NCBI RefSeq assembly: GCF_031081985.1
Contig: NZ_JARWSK010000007.1
Location: 124,001 to 188,000, forward strand
Reading direction: 5' to 3'
From: Komagataeibacter xylinus
GTDB taxonomy: Bacteria; Pseudomonadota; Alphaproteobacteria; Acetobacterales; Acetobacteraceae
Length of the DNA: 64,000 nt
The position numbers and the translations under genes are program-made. Shown here piece after piece: positions 17,709 to 24,956 of the stretch (its first letter is position 1; every line of letters starts with the position of its first letter). Below the pieces are notes generated by a model, which saw only the letters and a program-made list of their open reading frames with translations, ran no database searches and was not told the origin of the DNA.

Positions 17709-18029
17709 TCAGAGGTTGGCGGTAATATCCGCCTCCAGCGCTTCAAGGCGCTGGTCGAGGTCTTCAAGCGTTGTGGCAGGCAGCAGGCCCGCCTCCTGCA
17801 CGGCGCTTATGGCCTGCTGGCGGCAGCGGTCATGCTCCATGTCCAGGTCCTGCGTGCGGCCCGCACCGGCAAGGCAGTCCAGATAGGCATCGCGGATGGC
17901 GTCAAGCCGGGTGTCATGCACCGGCAGGGCCGCGAAAATGTCGCGCGCGCTCTTTTCCGCCCAGCCGGGCACCTCGGGCGTGTCTTCGGTGCCGGTGGGC
18001 AGGGCAGGCTGTTCGGCGGGGCCGGTCAT
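17709..18029 (-). CDS. Small acidic protein of unknown function in the arg-hslO run
   Basis: A 106-residue, cytoplasmic, acidic protein (MTGPAEQPALPTGTEDTPEV) with a C-terminal helix of coiled-coil character (TTLEDLDQRLEALEADITAN). No signal peptide, no membrane segment and no family I recognise. Its ATG overlaps the argF stop by 4 bases (ATGA), so it is translationally coupled to argF; hslO follows after a GC-rich hairpin. It has two cysteines (DCLAG, DRCRQQ). Confidence 0.7.
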   Translation of the reverse strand: MTGPAEQPALPTGTEDTPEVPGWAEKSARDIFAALPVHDTRLDAIRDAYLDCLAGAGRTQDLDMEHDRCRQQAISAVQEAGLLPATTLEDLDQRLEALEADITANL

Positions 18030-19012
18030 GCGGTGGGTTCCTTTCCATATTGCTGCCAGTCCGCGCCACACAGCGCCCAGACCAGAATGCCCTTTTGCGC
18101 GTGCAGGCGGTTCTCCGCCTCATCGAACACGACGGAGCGGGGGCCTTCAAACACGTCTTCGGTCACTTCCTCCCCGATATGGGCAGGCAGGCAGTGCAGG
18201 AAAAGGGCATCGGGGGCGGCATGCGCCATCAGCGCCGCATCAACCCGGTAGGGCTCGAAGGCGCTGACCCGCTGGTCGGATGCCTTGTCGGACATGCTGA
18301 CCCAGGTATCGGTAATGATCGCGTCCGCCCCTTTGACCGCCGTAACCGGGTCGGTCGTGACCGTGATGTCGGCGCCATGTTCGCGTGCCCAGGCCACCGC
18401 CGCGACTGCGGGCGCATGCGTGGGCGGCGTTGCCAGCCGCAGGCTGAAGCCGAACAGGGCGGCCGCCTCGATGAAGGAGGTGGCGACATTGTTGCCATCG
18501 CCCACCCAGGCCAGCGTGCGGCCTTTGATCGGGCCGCGATGTTCCTCGAATGTCATGATGTCGGCCATGATCTGCACGGGGTGCGAATCCGGCGTCAGGC
18601 CGTTGATGACCGGCACGCTGCTCCACCGCGCCAGTTCGCGCAGGTTCTCGGTCTTGCCGGTGCGCAGCACGATGGCATCGACAAAGCGCGAGAGCACGCG
18701 GGCGGTATCGGCAATGCTCTCGCCACGCCCGAGCTGCATGTCGGATGGCGCAAGCAGCACCACGTTGCCGCCAAGCTGCTGCATGCCCACTTCAAACGAC
18801 ACGCGCGTGCGCGTGGAGGGCTTGGAGAGCATCAGCCCCAGCGCGCGGCCGCGCAGCGGCAGGGCGGGGTGCAGGGGGCGTGCCCGGTGGTCCTGCATGC
18901 GCTTGATGCCGGTGGCCACGTCGAGGATGGCGCGCAGCGTTGCGGCATCGACTTCCTTGAGGTCAAGGAAATGGCGGGGCGTGACATGGGTGGGGGTGCG
19001 TAGCGCGTTCAT
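18026..19012 (-). CDS. argF: Ornithine carbamoyltransferase
   Basis: Makes citrulline from ornithine and carbamoyl phosphate in arginine synthesis. The 328-residue protein has the carbamoyl-phosphate loop SKPSTRTRVSFE (STRTR at 66-70), the ornithine-loop HCLPAH (273-278) with the catalytic Cys, and DTWVSMSD in the ornithine-binding domain. The start MNALRTPTH overlaps the argD stop by 4 bases. It is distinguished from the pyrB aspartate carbamoyltransferase in the same window by the HCLPAH motif. Confidence 0.97.
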   Translation of the reverse strand: MNALRTPTHVTPRHFLDLKEVDAATLRAILDVATGIKRMQDHRARPLHPALPLRGRALGLMLSKPSTRTRVSFEVGMQQLGGNVVLLAPSDMQLGRGESIADTARVLSRFVDAIVLRTGKTENLRELARWSSVPVINGLTPDSHPVQIMADIMTFEEHRGPIKGRTLAWVGDGNNVATSFIEAAALFGFSLRLATPPTHAPAVAAVAWAREHGADITVTTDPVTAVKGADAIITDTWVSMSDKASDQRVSAFEPYRVDAALMAHAAPDALFLHCLPAHIGEEVTEDVFEGPRSVVFDEAENRLHAQKGILVWALCGADWQQYGKEPTA

Positions 19013-20214
19013 GCCACATTCTCCGCATTGGTGGCCGCGAGGTGGGCGCGCACGCGCGCGGCCGCCCGGTCCAGCATGGACAGGGCCGCGGCACAGTCGG
19101 CCTCGGTCACGGTCAGGGGGGGGAGCAGGCGCAGCACGTTGTCGCCCGCCGTCACGCACAGCATGCCTTCGCCCATGGCGGCGTTCTGCACCAGCGCCAC
19201 GTCGGGCCTGCATTTGAGGCCAATGAGCAGCCCGAGGCCCCGATGGGCGGTGAAGACATCGGGGTGGGTTGCGATCAGCCGGTCGAAGCCCGCGTCAAGC
19301 TGTGCCGCCCGCGCCTGCACGCCTTCAAGGAAGCCGGGGGCGAGGATGATGTCGAGCACCGCGTTGGCGGCGGCGCAGGCCAGCGGGCTACCGCCAAAGG
19401 TGGTGCCGTGGCTGCCCGGTGTCATGTGCTTTGCAATGGTCTCGGTGGTCAGCACCGCGCCCATGGGGAAGCCGCCCGCAATACCCTTGGCGGTGGACAG
19501 GATGTCAGGCGTTATGTCCGACCATTCATAGGCGAACAGGCGACCGGTCCGGCCCATGCCGCACTGCACCTCGTCCACGCCCAGGAACAGGCCGTATTCA
19601 TCGCACGCGGCCCGCAATTCGCGCATGAAGCGCTGGTCGGCGACATGGATGCCGCTCTCGCCCTGCACAGGCTCGATCATGATGCCCGCCGTCTCGGCGC
19701 CGATGGCGTCGCGCACGGCGTTCATGTTGTTGAGCGGTACGTGGTCGAAGCCTTCCACCCGCGGGCCAAAGCCATCAAGGTATTTGGCGTTGCCGGTGGC
19801 GGACAGGGTTGCCAGTGTGCGCCCGTGAAAGGCGCCGTTGAAGCAGATGATGCGCGTGCGCTCGGGGTGGCCGGACTTGGCCTGCGCGCGGCGGATCATC
19901 TTGATCATGCCCTCATTGGCTTCAGCACCCGAATTGCAGAAGAAGGCGCTATCGGCAAAGCTGTTGGCTACCAGCCGCTCGGCCAGCCTTTCCGCCTGCG
20001 GCACGCGATACAGGTTCGAGACATGCATGACGCGCTGCGCCTGCTGTGCGATGGCCTGCACCAGATGCGGGTTGTTGTGCCCGACCGAGGAGGTGGCGAT
20101 GCCGGAGCCGAAATCAAGGAATCGTCGCCCGTCCACCGTGTACAGCCAGGCACCTTCGCCACGCTCGAAAGCGAGGTCGGCGCGATTGTAATTCGGCATC
20201 AGGGCGGAAATCAT
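19009..20214 (-). CDS. argD: Acetylornithine aminotransferase
   Basis: A PLP enzyme converting N-acetylglutamate semialdehyde to N-acetylornithine; it may also serve in lysine synthesis (known for the family). The 401-residue protein shows the class III aminotransferase layout: CNSGAEANEGMIKM for the phosphate cup (about 93-106), EPVQGESGI (181-189), DEVQCGMGRTG (214-224) and the Schiff-base Lys243 in LSTAKGIAGGFP. AAGG stands eight bases before the ATG. An in-frame ATG 27 codons upstream (20295) lies at the edge of a hairpin and is less likely. argF follows with an ATGA overlap. Confidence 0.95.
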   Translation of the reverse strand: MISALMPNYNRADLAFERGEGAWLYTVDGRRFLDFGSGIATSSVGHNNPHLVQAIAQQAQRVMHVSNLYRVPQAERLAERLVANSFADSAFFCNSGAEANEGMIKMIRRAQAKSGHPERTRIICFNGAFHGRTLATLSATGNAKYLDGFGPRVEGFDHVPLNNMNAVRDAIGAETAGIMIEPVQGESGIHVADQRFMRELRAACDEYGLFLGVDEVQCGMGRTGRLFAYEWSDITPDILSTAKGIAGGFPMGAVLTTETIAKHMTPGSHGTTFGGSPLACAAANAVLDIILAPGFLEGVQARAAQLDAGFDRLIATHPDVFTAHRGLGLLIGLKCRPDVALVQNAAMGEGMLCVTAGDNVLRLLPPLTVTEADCAAALSMLDRAAARVRAHLAATNAENVA

Positions 20215-20265
20215 GGAATGGCCTTGTGATTTCGGGTCAAAGGAAAAAGAATGATGGTCCAGAAA

Positions 20266-20292
20266 CGAAAATAACCCACCGCTCGGGGTGGG
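20266..20292 (-). promoter_or_regulatory. Hairpin with U-rich tract in the argD leader
   Basis: On the minus strand CCCACC (20292-20287) pairs with GGTGGG (20280-20275) around a CCGAGC loop and is followed by TTATTTTCG. It lies about 60 bases before the argD ATG. The shape is that of a short terminator or attenuator; regulation is a guess. Confidence 0.35.
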
Positions 20293-20478
20293 CATCTTTT
20301 CAGTCCCTGCTTTTTCCCGGTCCGCATGCGGGGCCTTCGTCGCCGCGCGATGGGGCCGGAAAAGCGGAAGAATATGGCGCAATGGGCCAAAATGCAACCT
20401 TCAGCGCCATTTCCACCCCGCATTGAGGCCATGCCTGCCATACGGCCATAGGCGCGCGCGGGCTGATTGTGGCATACT

Positions 20479-21129
20479 ATGCGCATCATGGTGGCCCGTC
20501 CTTCCCGTTCCGCACCCCGCCCGCTGCCGCCCGCGCCCGATGGTGCTGCGCTGCGCGCGGTGGCACTTGCTTATCTGGCCCGCTTCTCGGCCACGCGGGC
20601 GGGGGTGATGCGGGTGCTGACCCGTCATGTCGAGCGCTGGGCACGCCGCGCGGTTGACGGCGGAATGGATGCCGAGGAGGCCGCGCGCAGCGTGCAGCCC
20701 GCCCGTGCGCTGATCGGGCGCATCGTGGCGGACATGGAGGGGCTCGGTGCCGTGGATGATGCCCGTTTTGCCGAATTCCGGGCGCGCTCGCTGGCACGCG
20801 CCGGGCGCTCGCGCCGCATGGTTGCCGCCCATCTGAGCGCGCGCGGCGTGGATGAGGCGACGGCTGGGGTTGCGGTGGAGGAGGCGCTGGGCGCGCGCGA
20901 TGGAGAGGGGCGCGAGACGGAGCTTGCCGCCGCCCTTGTGTTCATCCGCAAGCGCCGGGCGGGGCCTTTCCTGCGGGCCGATGCCGGGGAAGAGGAGGCC
21001 GCCCTGCGCCACCGCCGCGCAATGGATGCGATGGCGCGCGCGGGCTTTACGCGCGATACGGCGCGCACGGCGCTGGATATGGACCGTGACGAGGCGGAGG
21101 ACAGGATCATGCGTATGAGGATGGCGTGA
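20479..21129 (+). CDS. recX: RecX-family regulatory protein
   Basis: RecX proteins bind RecA filaments and limit their activity. The protein (216 residues from MRIMVARPS) is all helical and Arg/Ala-rich, with the three-helix repeats of the family: LAYLARFSATRAGVMRVLTR, DARFAEFRARSLARAGRSRR and a C-terminal AMARAGFTRDTARTALDM. It is longer than E. coli RecX (166), as is common in alphaproteobacteria. recA is not in the window. ATG at 20488 is an alternative start. The next gene's GTG overlaps its stop. Confidence 0.85.
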   Translation: MRIMVARPSRSAPRPLPPAPDGAALRAVALAYLARFSATRAGVMRVLTRHVERWARRAVDGGMDAEEAARSVQPARALIGRIVADMEGLGAVDDARFAEFRARSLARAGRSRRMVAAHLSARGVDEATAGVAVEEALGARDGEGRETELAAALVFIRKRRAGPFLRADAGEEEAALRHRRAMDAMARAGFTRDTARTALDMDRDEAEDRIMRMRMA

Positions 21130-21587
21130 GGCGCGTGCTGGCGCGCGGGGCGGCAGGGCTGTCGCTCCTGTCGCTCGCGGCCTGTGCGGGGGGCAGCGGG
21201 CAGGGCTGGCACGGCGCGGTGCAGTGCGCGCCCTATGCGCGGCAGGTCACCCATGTGCAGTTGCGTGGCGATGCGGCCTCATGGTGGGGGCAGGCGCAGG
21301 GGCATTACCCCCGCACGCATGTGCCCCATTTGGGCGCGGTGCTGGTGTTCAGGGCTACGGGCCGCCTGCCAGATGGTCATGTCTCGGTCGTGCGGCAGGT
21401 GCGCAGCCCGCGTGAGGTGCTGGTGGACCAGGCCAACTGGGTGCCCGGACAGGTGGGCCGCGGCGAGCCGGTGGTCGATGTATCGGGGCGCAATGACTGG
21501 TCGCAGGTCAAGGTCTGGTGGTCCCCCATTCACGCGATGGGCAAAACCGTCTATCCTGCCTACGGGTTCATCCTGCCACGGGGCTGA
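21126..21587 (+). CDS. CHAP-domain lipoprotein
   Basis: A 153-residue predicted lipoprotein: GTG start overlapping the recX stop (GTGA), short signal peptide and lipobox LSLAAC, with lipidation on the Cys. The mature part is a CHAP (amidase/peptidase) domain: catalytic Cys in VQCAPYARQ, catalytic His in LPDGHVSVV and the following DQANW motif. CHAP enzymes cut peptidoglycan or related amides. It carries nothing but the CHAP domain. Substrate and regulation are unknown; translation coupling to a RecA modulator is odd. Confidence 0.85.
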   Translation: MRRVLARGAAGLSLLSLAACAGGSGQGWHGAVQCAPYARQVTHVQLRGDAASWWGQAQGHYPRTHVPHLGAVLVFRATGRLPDGHVSVVRQVRSPREVLVDQANWVPGQVGRGEPVVDVSGRNDWSQVKVWWSPIHAMGKTVYPAYGFILPRG

Positions 21588-21716
21588 GTGGCGTGCGGCA
21601 GGGGTGCTTGCATATCATGCGCTCTCCCCTCACATAGGCGGGGAGGGCAGGCCGCTTCCATACGGGAGGGTGGCCAACACGGCATTTTGCGTCACGGACG
21701 CGGATCGAGGGATGCG

Positions 21717-21962
21717 ATGGGTAGCTTGAGCTGGGGACATTGGCTGATCGTACTGGCAGTGGTGCTGGTACTGTTCGGTGGCGGCGGCAAGATCAGTTCG
21801 CTCATGGGTGACATGGCGCGCGGGATCAAGTCGTTCAAGAAGAACATGGCCGATGACGAGCCGCACGAGCCCGTGGCCTCCGGCCACATCCAGGGGCCGG
21901 GCAAGGAAAAGGACGCAACCTTTACCGAAGCGCCGCAGCCTTCCACCAATAACGTGAAATGA
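21717..21962 (+). CDS. tatA: Sec-independent protein translocase subunit TatA
   Basis: TatA forms the translocation pore of the twin-arginine system. The 81-residue protein has one N-terminal membrane helix ([20 protein letters not shown]), the hinge glycines ([13 protein letters not shown]), an amphipathic helix ([18 protein letters not shown]) and a polar tail. The ATG is preceded by GAGG. tatB and tatC are not in the window. Confidence 0.95.
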   Translation: MGSLSWGHWLIVLAVVLVLFGGGGKISSLMGDMARGIKSFKKNMADDEPHEPVASGHIQGPGKEKDATFTEAPQPSTNNVK

Positions 21963-22000
21963 CGCGGCTTTCCGATCACGCGGGTGGAAAGCGCTGAAGC

Positions 22001-22624
22001 ATGACGCAGGCCGTTTTCCCCGCAGGGGCCTATTGCCGCGCGGTAGGGCGCATCATTGCCGCGGGCCAGCGCATGGACCGCTTTGGCTGGGTGCCCGCCA
22101 CGGCGGGCAATATCAGCATCCGCCTGCCTGATGGCAATCTCGCCATCACGCGTTCGGGCGGGCACAAGGGGCTGCTTGGGTCCGACGGGGTGATCTGCGT
22201 CGATCCGCAGGGGCGCCCGCTCACGGCAGGCGACCGGCCCAGCGCCGAGACATTGCTGCACTGCCAGGTCTATGCGCATGACCCCGCGGCAGGCGCCGTG
22301 CTGCATGGCCACTCCGTCGCCTCCACCGTGCTGTCGATGGCAGGTGGCGACGCGCTGGTGCTTGAAGGCTACGAGGTGCAGAAGGTCTTTGCCGGGCAGG
22401 ACACGCATGCCGCCCGCGTAACCGTGCCCATATTCGACAACGACCAGGATATCGCCCGCCTCGCGCGCGTGGTGGCCCCGCATCTTGATGGCATGCGCGC
22501 GGGCTACATCATCCGTGGGCACGGGGTGTATGTGTGGGGGGCGGACATGGACATGGCCCTTGCGCGGCTTGAAGGGCTTGAGTTCCTGCTCGCCTGCGAA
22601 CTGGAAAAAAGGAAGCTCCCATGA
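22001..22624 (+). CDS. mtnB: Methylthioribulose-1-phosphate dehydratase
   Basis: A class II aldolase-fold, zinc-dependent dehydratase in methionine salvage, converting methylthioribulose-1-P to the diketone 2,3-diketo-5-methylthiopentyl-1-P. The 207-residue protein has the family features FGWVPATAGNISIRLPDG, the metal histidines in VLHGHSVAST and IIRGHGVYVWG. Context fixes the assignment: mtnD follows with a 4-base overlap and mtnC next. tatA lies 38 bases upstream. Confidence 0.94.
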   Translation: MTQAVFPAGAYCRAVGRIIAAGQRMDRFGWVPATAGNISIRLPDGNLAITRSGGHKGLLGSDGVICVDPQGRPLTAGDRPSAETLLHCQVYAHDPAAGAVLHGHSVASTVLSMAGGDALVLEGYEVQKVFAGQDTHAARVTVPIFDNDQDIARLARVVAPHLDGMRAGYIIRGHGVYVWGADMDMALARLEGLEFLLACELEKRKLP

Positions 22625-23163
22625 GCCGCCTGAACGTTTTTGCCGATAACAATCCCGGCACGCCCATCATTCACCTGACCGACCCCGCCCGCATCGCATC
22701 CGAACTCGCCCCCCTCGGCGTGCGCTTCGAGCGCTGGAACAGCCCGGTCACCCCCGACCGCGCAGCCCCCGAGGCCGAGGTGCTGGCCGCCTACCGCCCC
22801 TATCTTGACCAGCTTATGGGCGAGACGGGAGCAGGTTCCGCCGATGTGCTGCGCGTGGGGCCGGAAACGCAGGGCTGGGCAGAGGCGCGGCGCAAATACC
22901 TGTCCGAGCACACGCATGGCGAGGACGAGGTGCGGTTTTTCGTGCACGGGCAGGGTGATTTCATCCTGCATGTAAACGGCCGCGTATATGACGTGCGCTG
23001 CACGGCGGGCGACCTGATCTCGGTGCCCGCGGGCACGCCGCACTGGTTTGATGGTGGCGAGGCGCCCGATTTCGTAACGCTGCGCATCTTCACCAACCCC
23101 GATGGTTGGATCGCGTGCTATACCGGCAGTGACATCGCCGTCCGCTTCCCCGCCGAAGCCTGA
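22621..23163 (+). CDS. mtnD: Acireductone dioxygenase
   Basis: A cupin metalloenzyme; with Fe it gives the keto-acid precursor of methionine plus formate, with Ni an off-pathway product (known for the family). The 180-residue protein has the metal ligands H97-x-H99-x3-E103 (EHTHGEDEVRFFV) and the fourth His in AGTPHWFDGG. It overlaps mtnB by 4 bases and precedes mtnC by 24. Confidence 0.96.
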   Translation: MSRLNVFADNNPGTPIIHLTDPARIASELAPLGVRFERWNSPVTPDRAAPEAEVLAAYRPYLDQLMGETGAGSADVLRVGPETQGWAEARRKYLSEHTHGEDEVRFFVHGQGDFILHVNGRVYDVRCTAGDLISVPAGTPHWFDGGEAPDFVTLRIFTNPDGWIACYTGSDIAVRFPAEA

Positions 23164-23187
23164 GCCGCACCGAAGGAGAACAAGACC

Positions 23188-23904
23188 GTGACCCAGGCCA
23201 CGCAGCCGCCAGTACGCGCGGTGCTGCTGGATATCGAGGGGACGACCATTCCGGTTTCCTTCGTCCATGCGACCCTGTTTCCCTATGCCCGCAAGGCGCT
23301 GCCCGCCCTGCTGCGCACCCATGCGGATGACCCCGCGGTCAAGGCCCAGATCGCGGAAATCGCGCGCCTTGCCCCCGGCGTGCCCCCCCTGCACCAGCTT
23401 GAGGCATGGATGGACGCCGATGCCAAGGTAGCCCCCCTCAAGGCGTTGCAGGGCATGGTCTGGGCGCAGGGCTATGCCGAGGGCGCGCTCAAGGCGACCC
23501 TCTACCCTGACGTGGTGCCCGCCCTGCGCTGCTGGGCGGCGGCGGGGCTGTCGCTTGCGGTCTATTCCTCCGGCTCGGTAGCAGCCCAGAAGCTGATCTA
23601 TGGCCATACGACCGAAGGCGACCTGAGCAGCGTGTTCGTGGGGTTTTACGACCTGCAGATGGGCGGCAAGCGCGATGCCGAAAGCTATCGCCGCATCCTT
23701 GACGCCGCGCGCTGGCAGGCGGGCGATGTCCTGTTCCTGTCCGATGTGGTGGCCGAGCTTGACGCGGCGGCACAAGCGGGCCTGCGCACCTGCCAGATCG
23801 TGCATGCGCAGGACGGCACGCAGCCCGGCACCACGCACCCGGTGGCAGGCTCGCTGGCCGAGGTGGCGCAGCGTTTCGGCCTGCCGCACCCGGAGGTGGC
23901 ATGA
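23188..23904 (+). CDS. mtnC: Enolase-phosphatase E1
   Basis: A bifunctional HAD-superfamily enzyme that enolises and dephosphorylates the MtnB product to acireductone, the substrate of MtnD. HAD motif I is LLDIEGTTIPVSFVH, motif II YSSGSVAAQKL, and motif III/IV FLSDVVAELDAA, all intact in 238 residues. AAGGAG lies upstream of the GTG start. The stop overlaps ribF (ATGA). With mtnB and mtnD this completes the lower half of methionine salvage; mtnA and mtnK are not in the window. Confidence 0.96.
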   Translation: MTQATQPPVRAVLLDIEGTTIPVSFVHATLFPYARKALPALLRTHADDPAVKAQIAEIARLAPGVPPLHQLEAWMDADAKVAPLKALQGMVWAQGYAEGALKATLYPDVVPALRCWAAAGLSLAVYSSGSVAAQKLIYGHTTEGDLSSVFVGFYDLQMGGKRDAESYRRILDAARWQAGDVLFLSDVVAELDAAAQAGLRTCQIVHAQDGTQPGTTHPVAGSLAEVAQRFGLPHPEVA

Positions 23905-24860
23905 AGGCGCGGCTGCATACCGACTGGCGGCACACCCCCGATAGCGCGCGGGGATGCGTGGCGGCGCTGGGCAATTTTGATGGCGTGCATCTGGGCCATG
24001 CCCACCTGGTCCATGCGCTGCATGCCGCCCGCCCCGAGCGCGAACTGGCGGTGGTTACCTTCGAGCCGCACCCGCGCGAACTCTTCCGCCCGCAGGACCC
24101 GCCCTTTCGCCTGACCCTGCCTGAGGAGCGCTTTGCCGCCCTTGCCGCCCTCGGGGTCAGGCATGTGTTCCAGATCGGGTTTGACCCCGAATTCAGCGCC
24201 ATGAGCGCCGAGCATTTCGTCACCCGCGTGCTGCATGAAGGGCTGGGCCTGCGCCATGTCGCCTGTGGCATGGATTTCGCCTTTGGCCACCGCAGGCAGG
24301 GCAATGTCGATTTCCTGACCGCGCAGACCGAGGCGCTGGGCATCGGGCTGACCGTGGTGCCGCCGCTTTCCGATTCGCTGGGGCCGTATTCCTCAAGCCG
24401 CATCCGCAGACTGTTGCAGGATGGCTACCCCGAGCGCGCGGCGGAGGAACTCGGGCGGCCGTGGTCGATTCGCGGCGTGGTGCAGCATGGCGACAAGCGT
24501 GGCCGCCTGCTTGGCTTCCCCACGGCCAACATCGCCCTTGGCCGCCACCTTGAACCCGCGCGCGGGGTCTATGCCGTGAGCGTGCGCCTGCCTGATGGCC
24601 GGGTCTGCCCCGGCGTTGCCAATATCGGCCGCAGGCCCACCATCAATGACGGGCAGGAAAGCCGGCTCGAAGTGCACCTGCTCGGCTTTGATGGCGACCT
24701 GTATGGCCAGACCCTGTCGGTGGCGCTGCACACGCTGCTGCGCGCCGAGCGCCGGTTTGACGGGCTTGATGCGCTCAAGGCCCAGATCGCGCGTGATTCC
24801 GCGCAGGCCAGCGCCTGGCTTGCCCTGCACCAGACAGGCGGCCCACCTGCCAAGGCTTGA
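23901..24860 (+). CDS. ribF: Bifunctional riboflavin kinase / FAD synthetase
   Basis: Makes FMN and FAD from riboflavin. The N-terminal nucleotidyltransferase has GNFDGVHLGHAHLVHAL and the SSSRIRRLLQDG motif; the C-terminal flavokinase domain has RGRLLGFPTANIALG and PGVANIGRRPTINDG. Length 319 is normal. It overlaps mtnC by 4 bases and precedes ileS and lspA; ribF-ileS-lspA is a common bacterial order. Confidence 0.97.
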   Translation: MKARLHTDWRHTPDSARGCVAALGNFDGVHLGHAHLVHALHAARPERELAVVTFEPHPRELFRPQDPPFRLTLPEERFAALAALGVRHVFQIGFDPEFSAMSAEHFVTRVLHEGLGLRHVACGMDFAFGHRRQGNVDFLTAQTEALGIGLTVVPPLSDSLGPYSSSRIRRLLQDGYPERAAEELGRPWSIRGVVQHGDKRGRLLGFPTANIALGRHLEPARGVYAVSVRLPDGRVCPGVANIGRRPTINDGQESRLEVHLLGFDGDLYGQTLSVALHTLLRAERRFDGLDALKAQIARDSAQASAWLALHQTGGPPAKA

Positions 24861-24956
24861 CCGCGCCGCGCCGCCGCACCCATAACGTTGCGCCCCCTGA
24901 CATTGCGCCCCTGGGGGCCAGTTGAACTTTCCCCTGCCAGAAGAACAGAACAGGCC

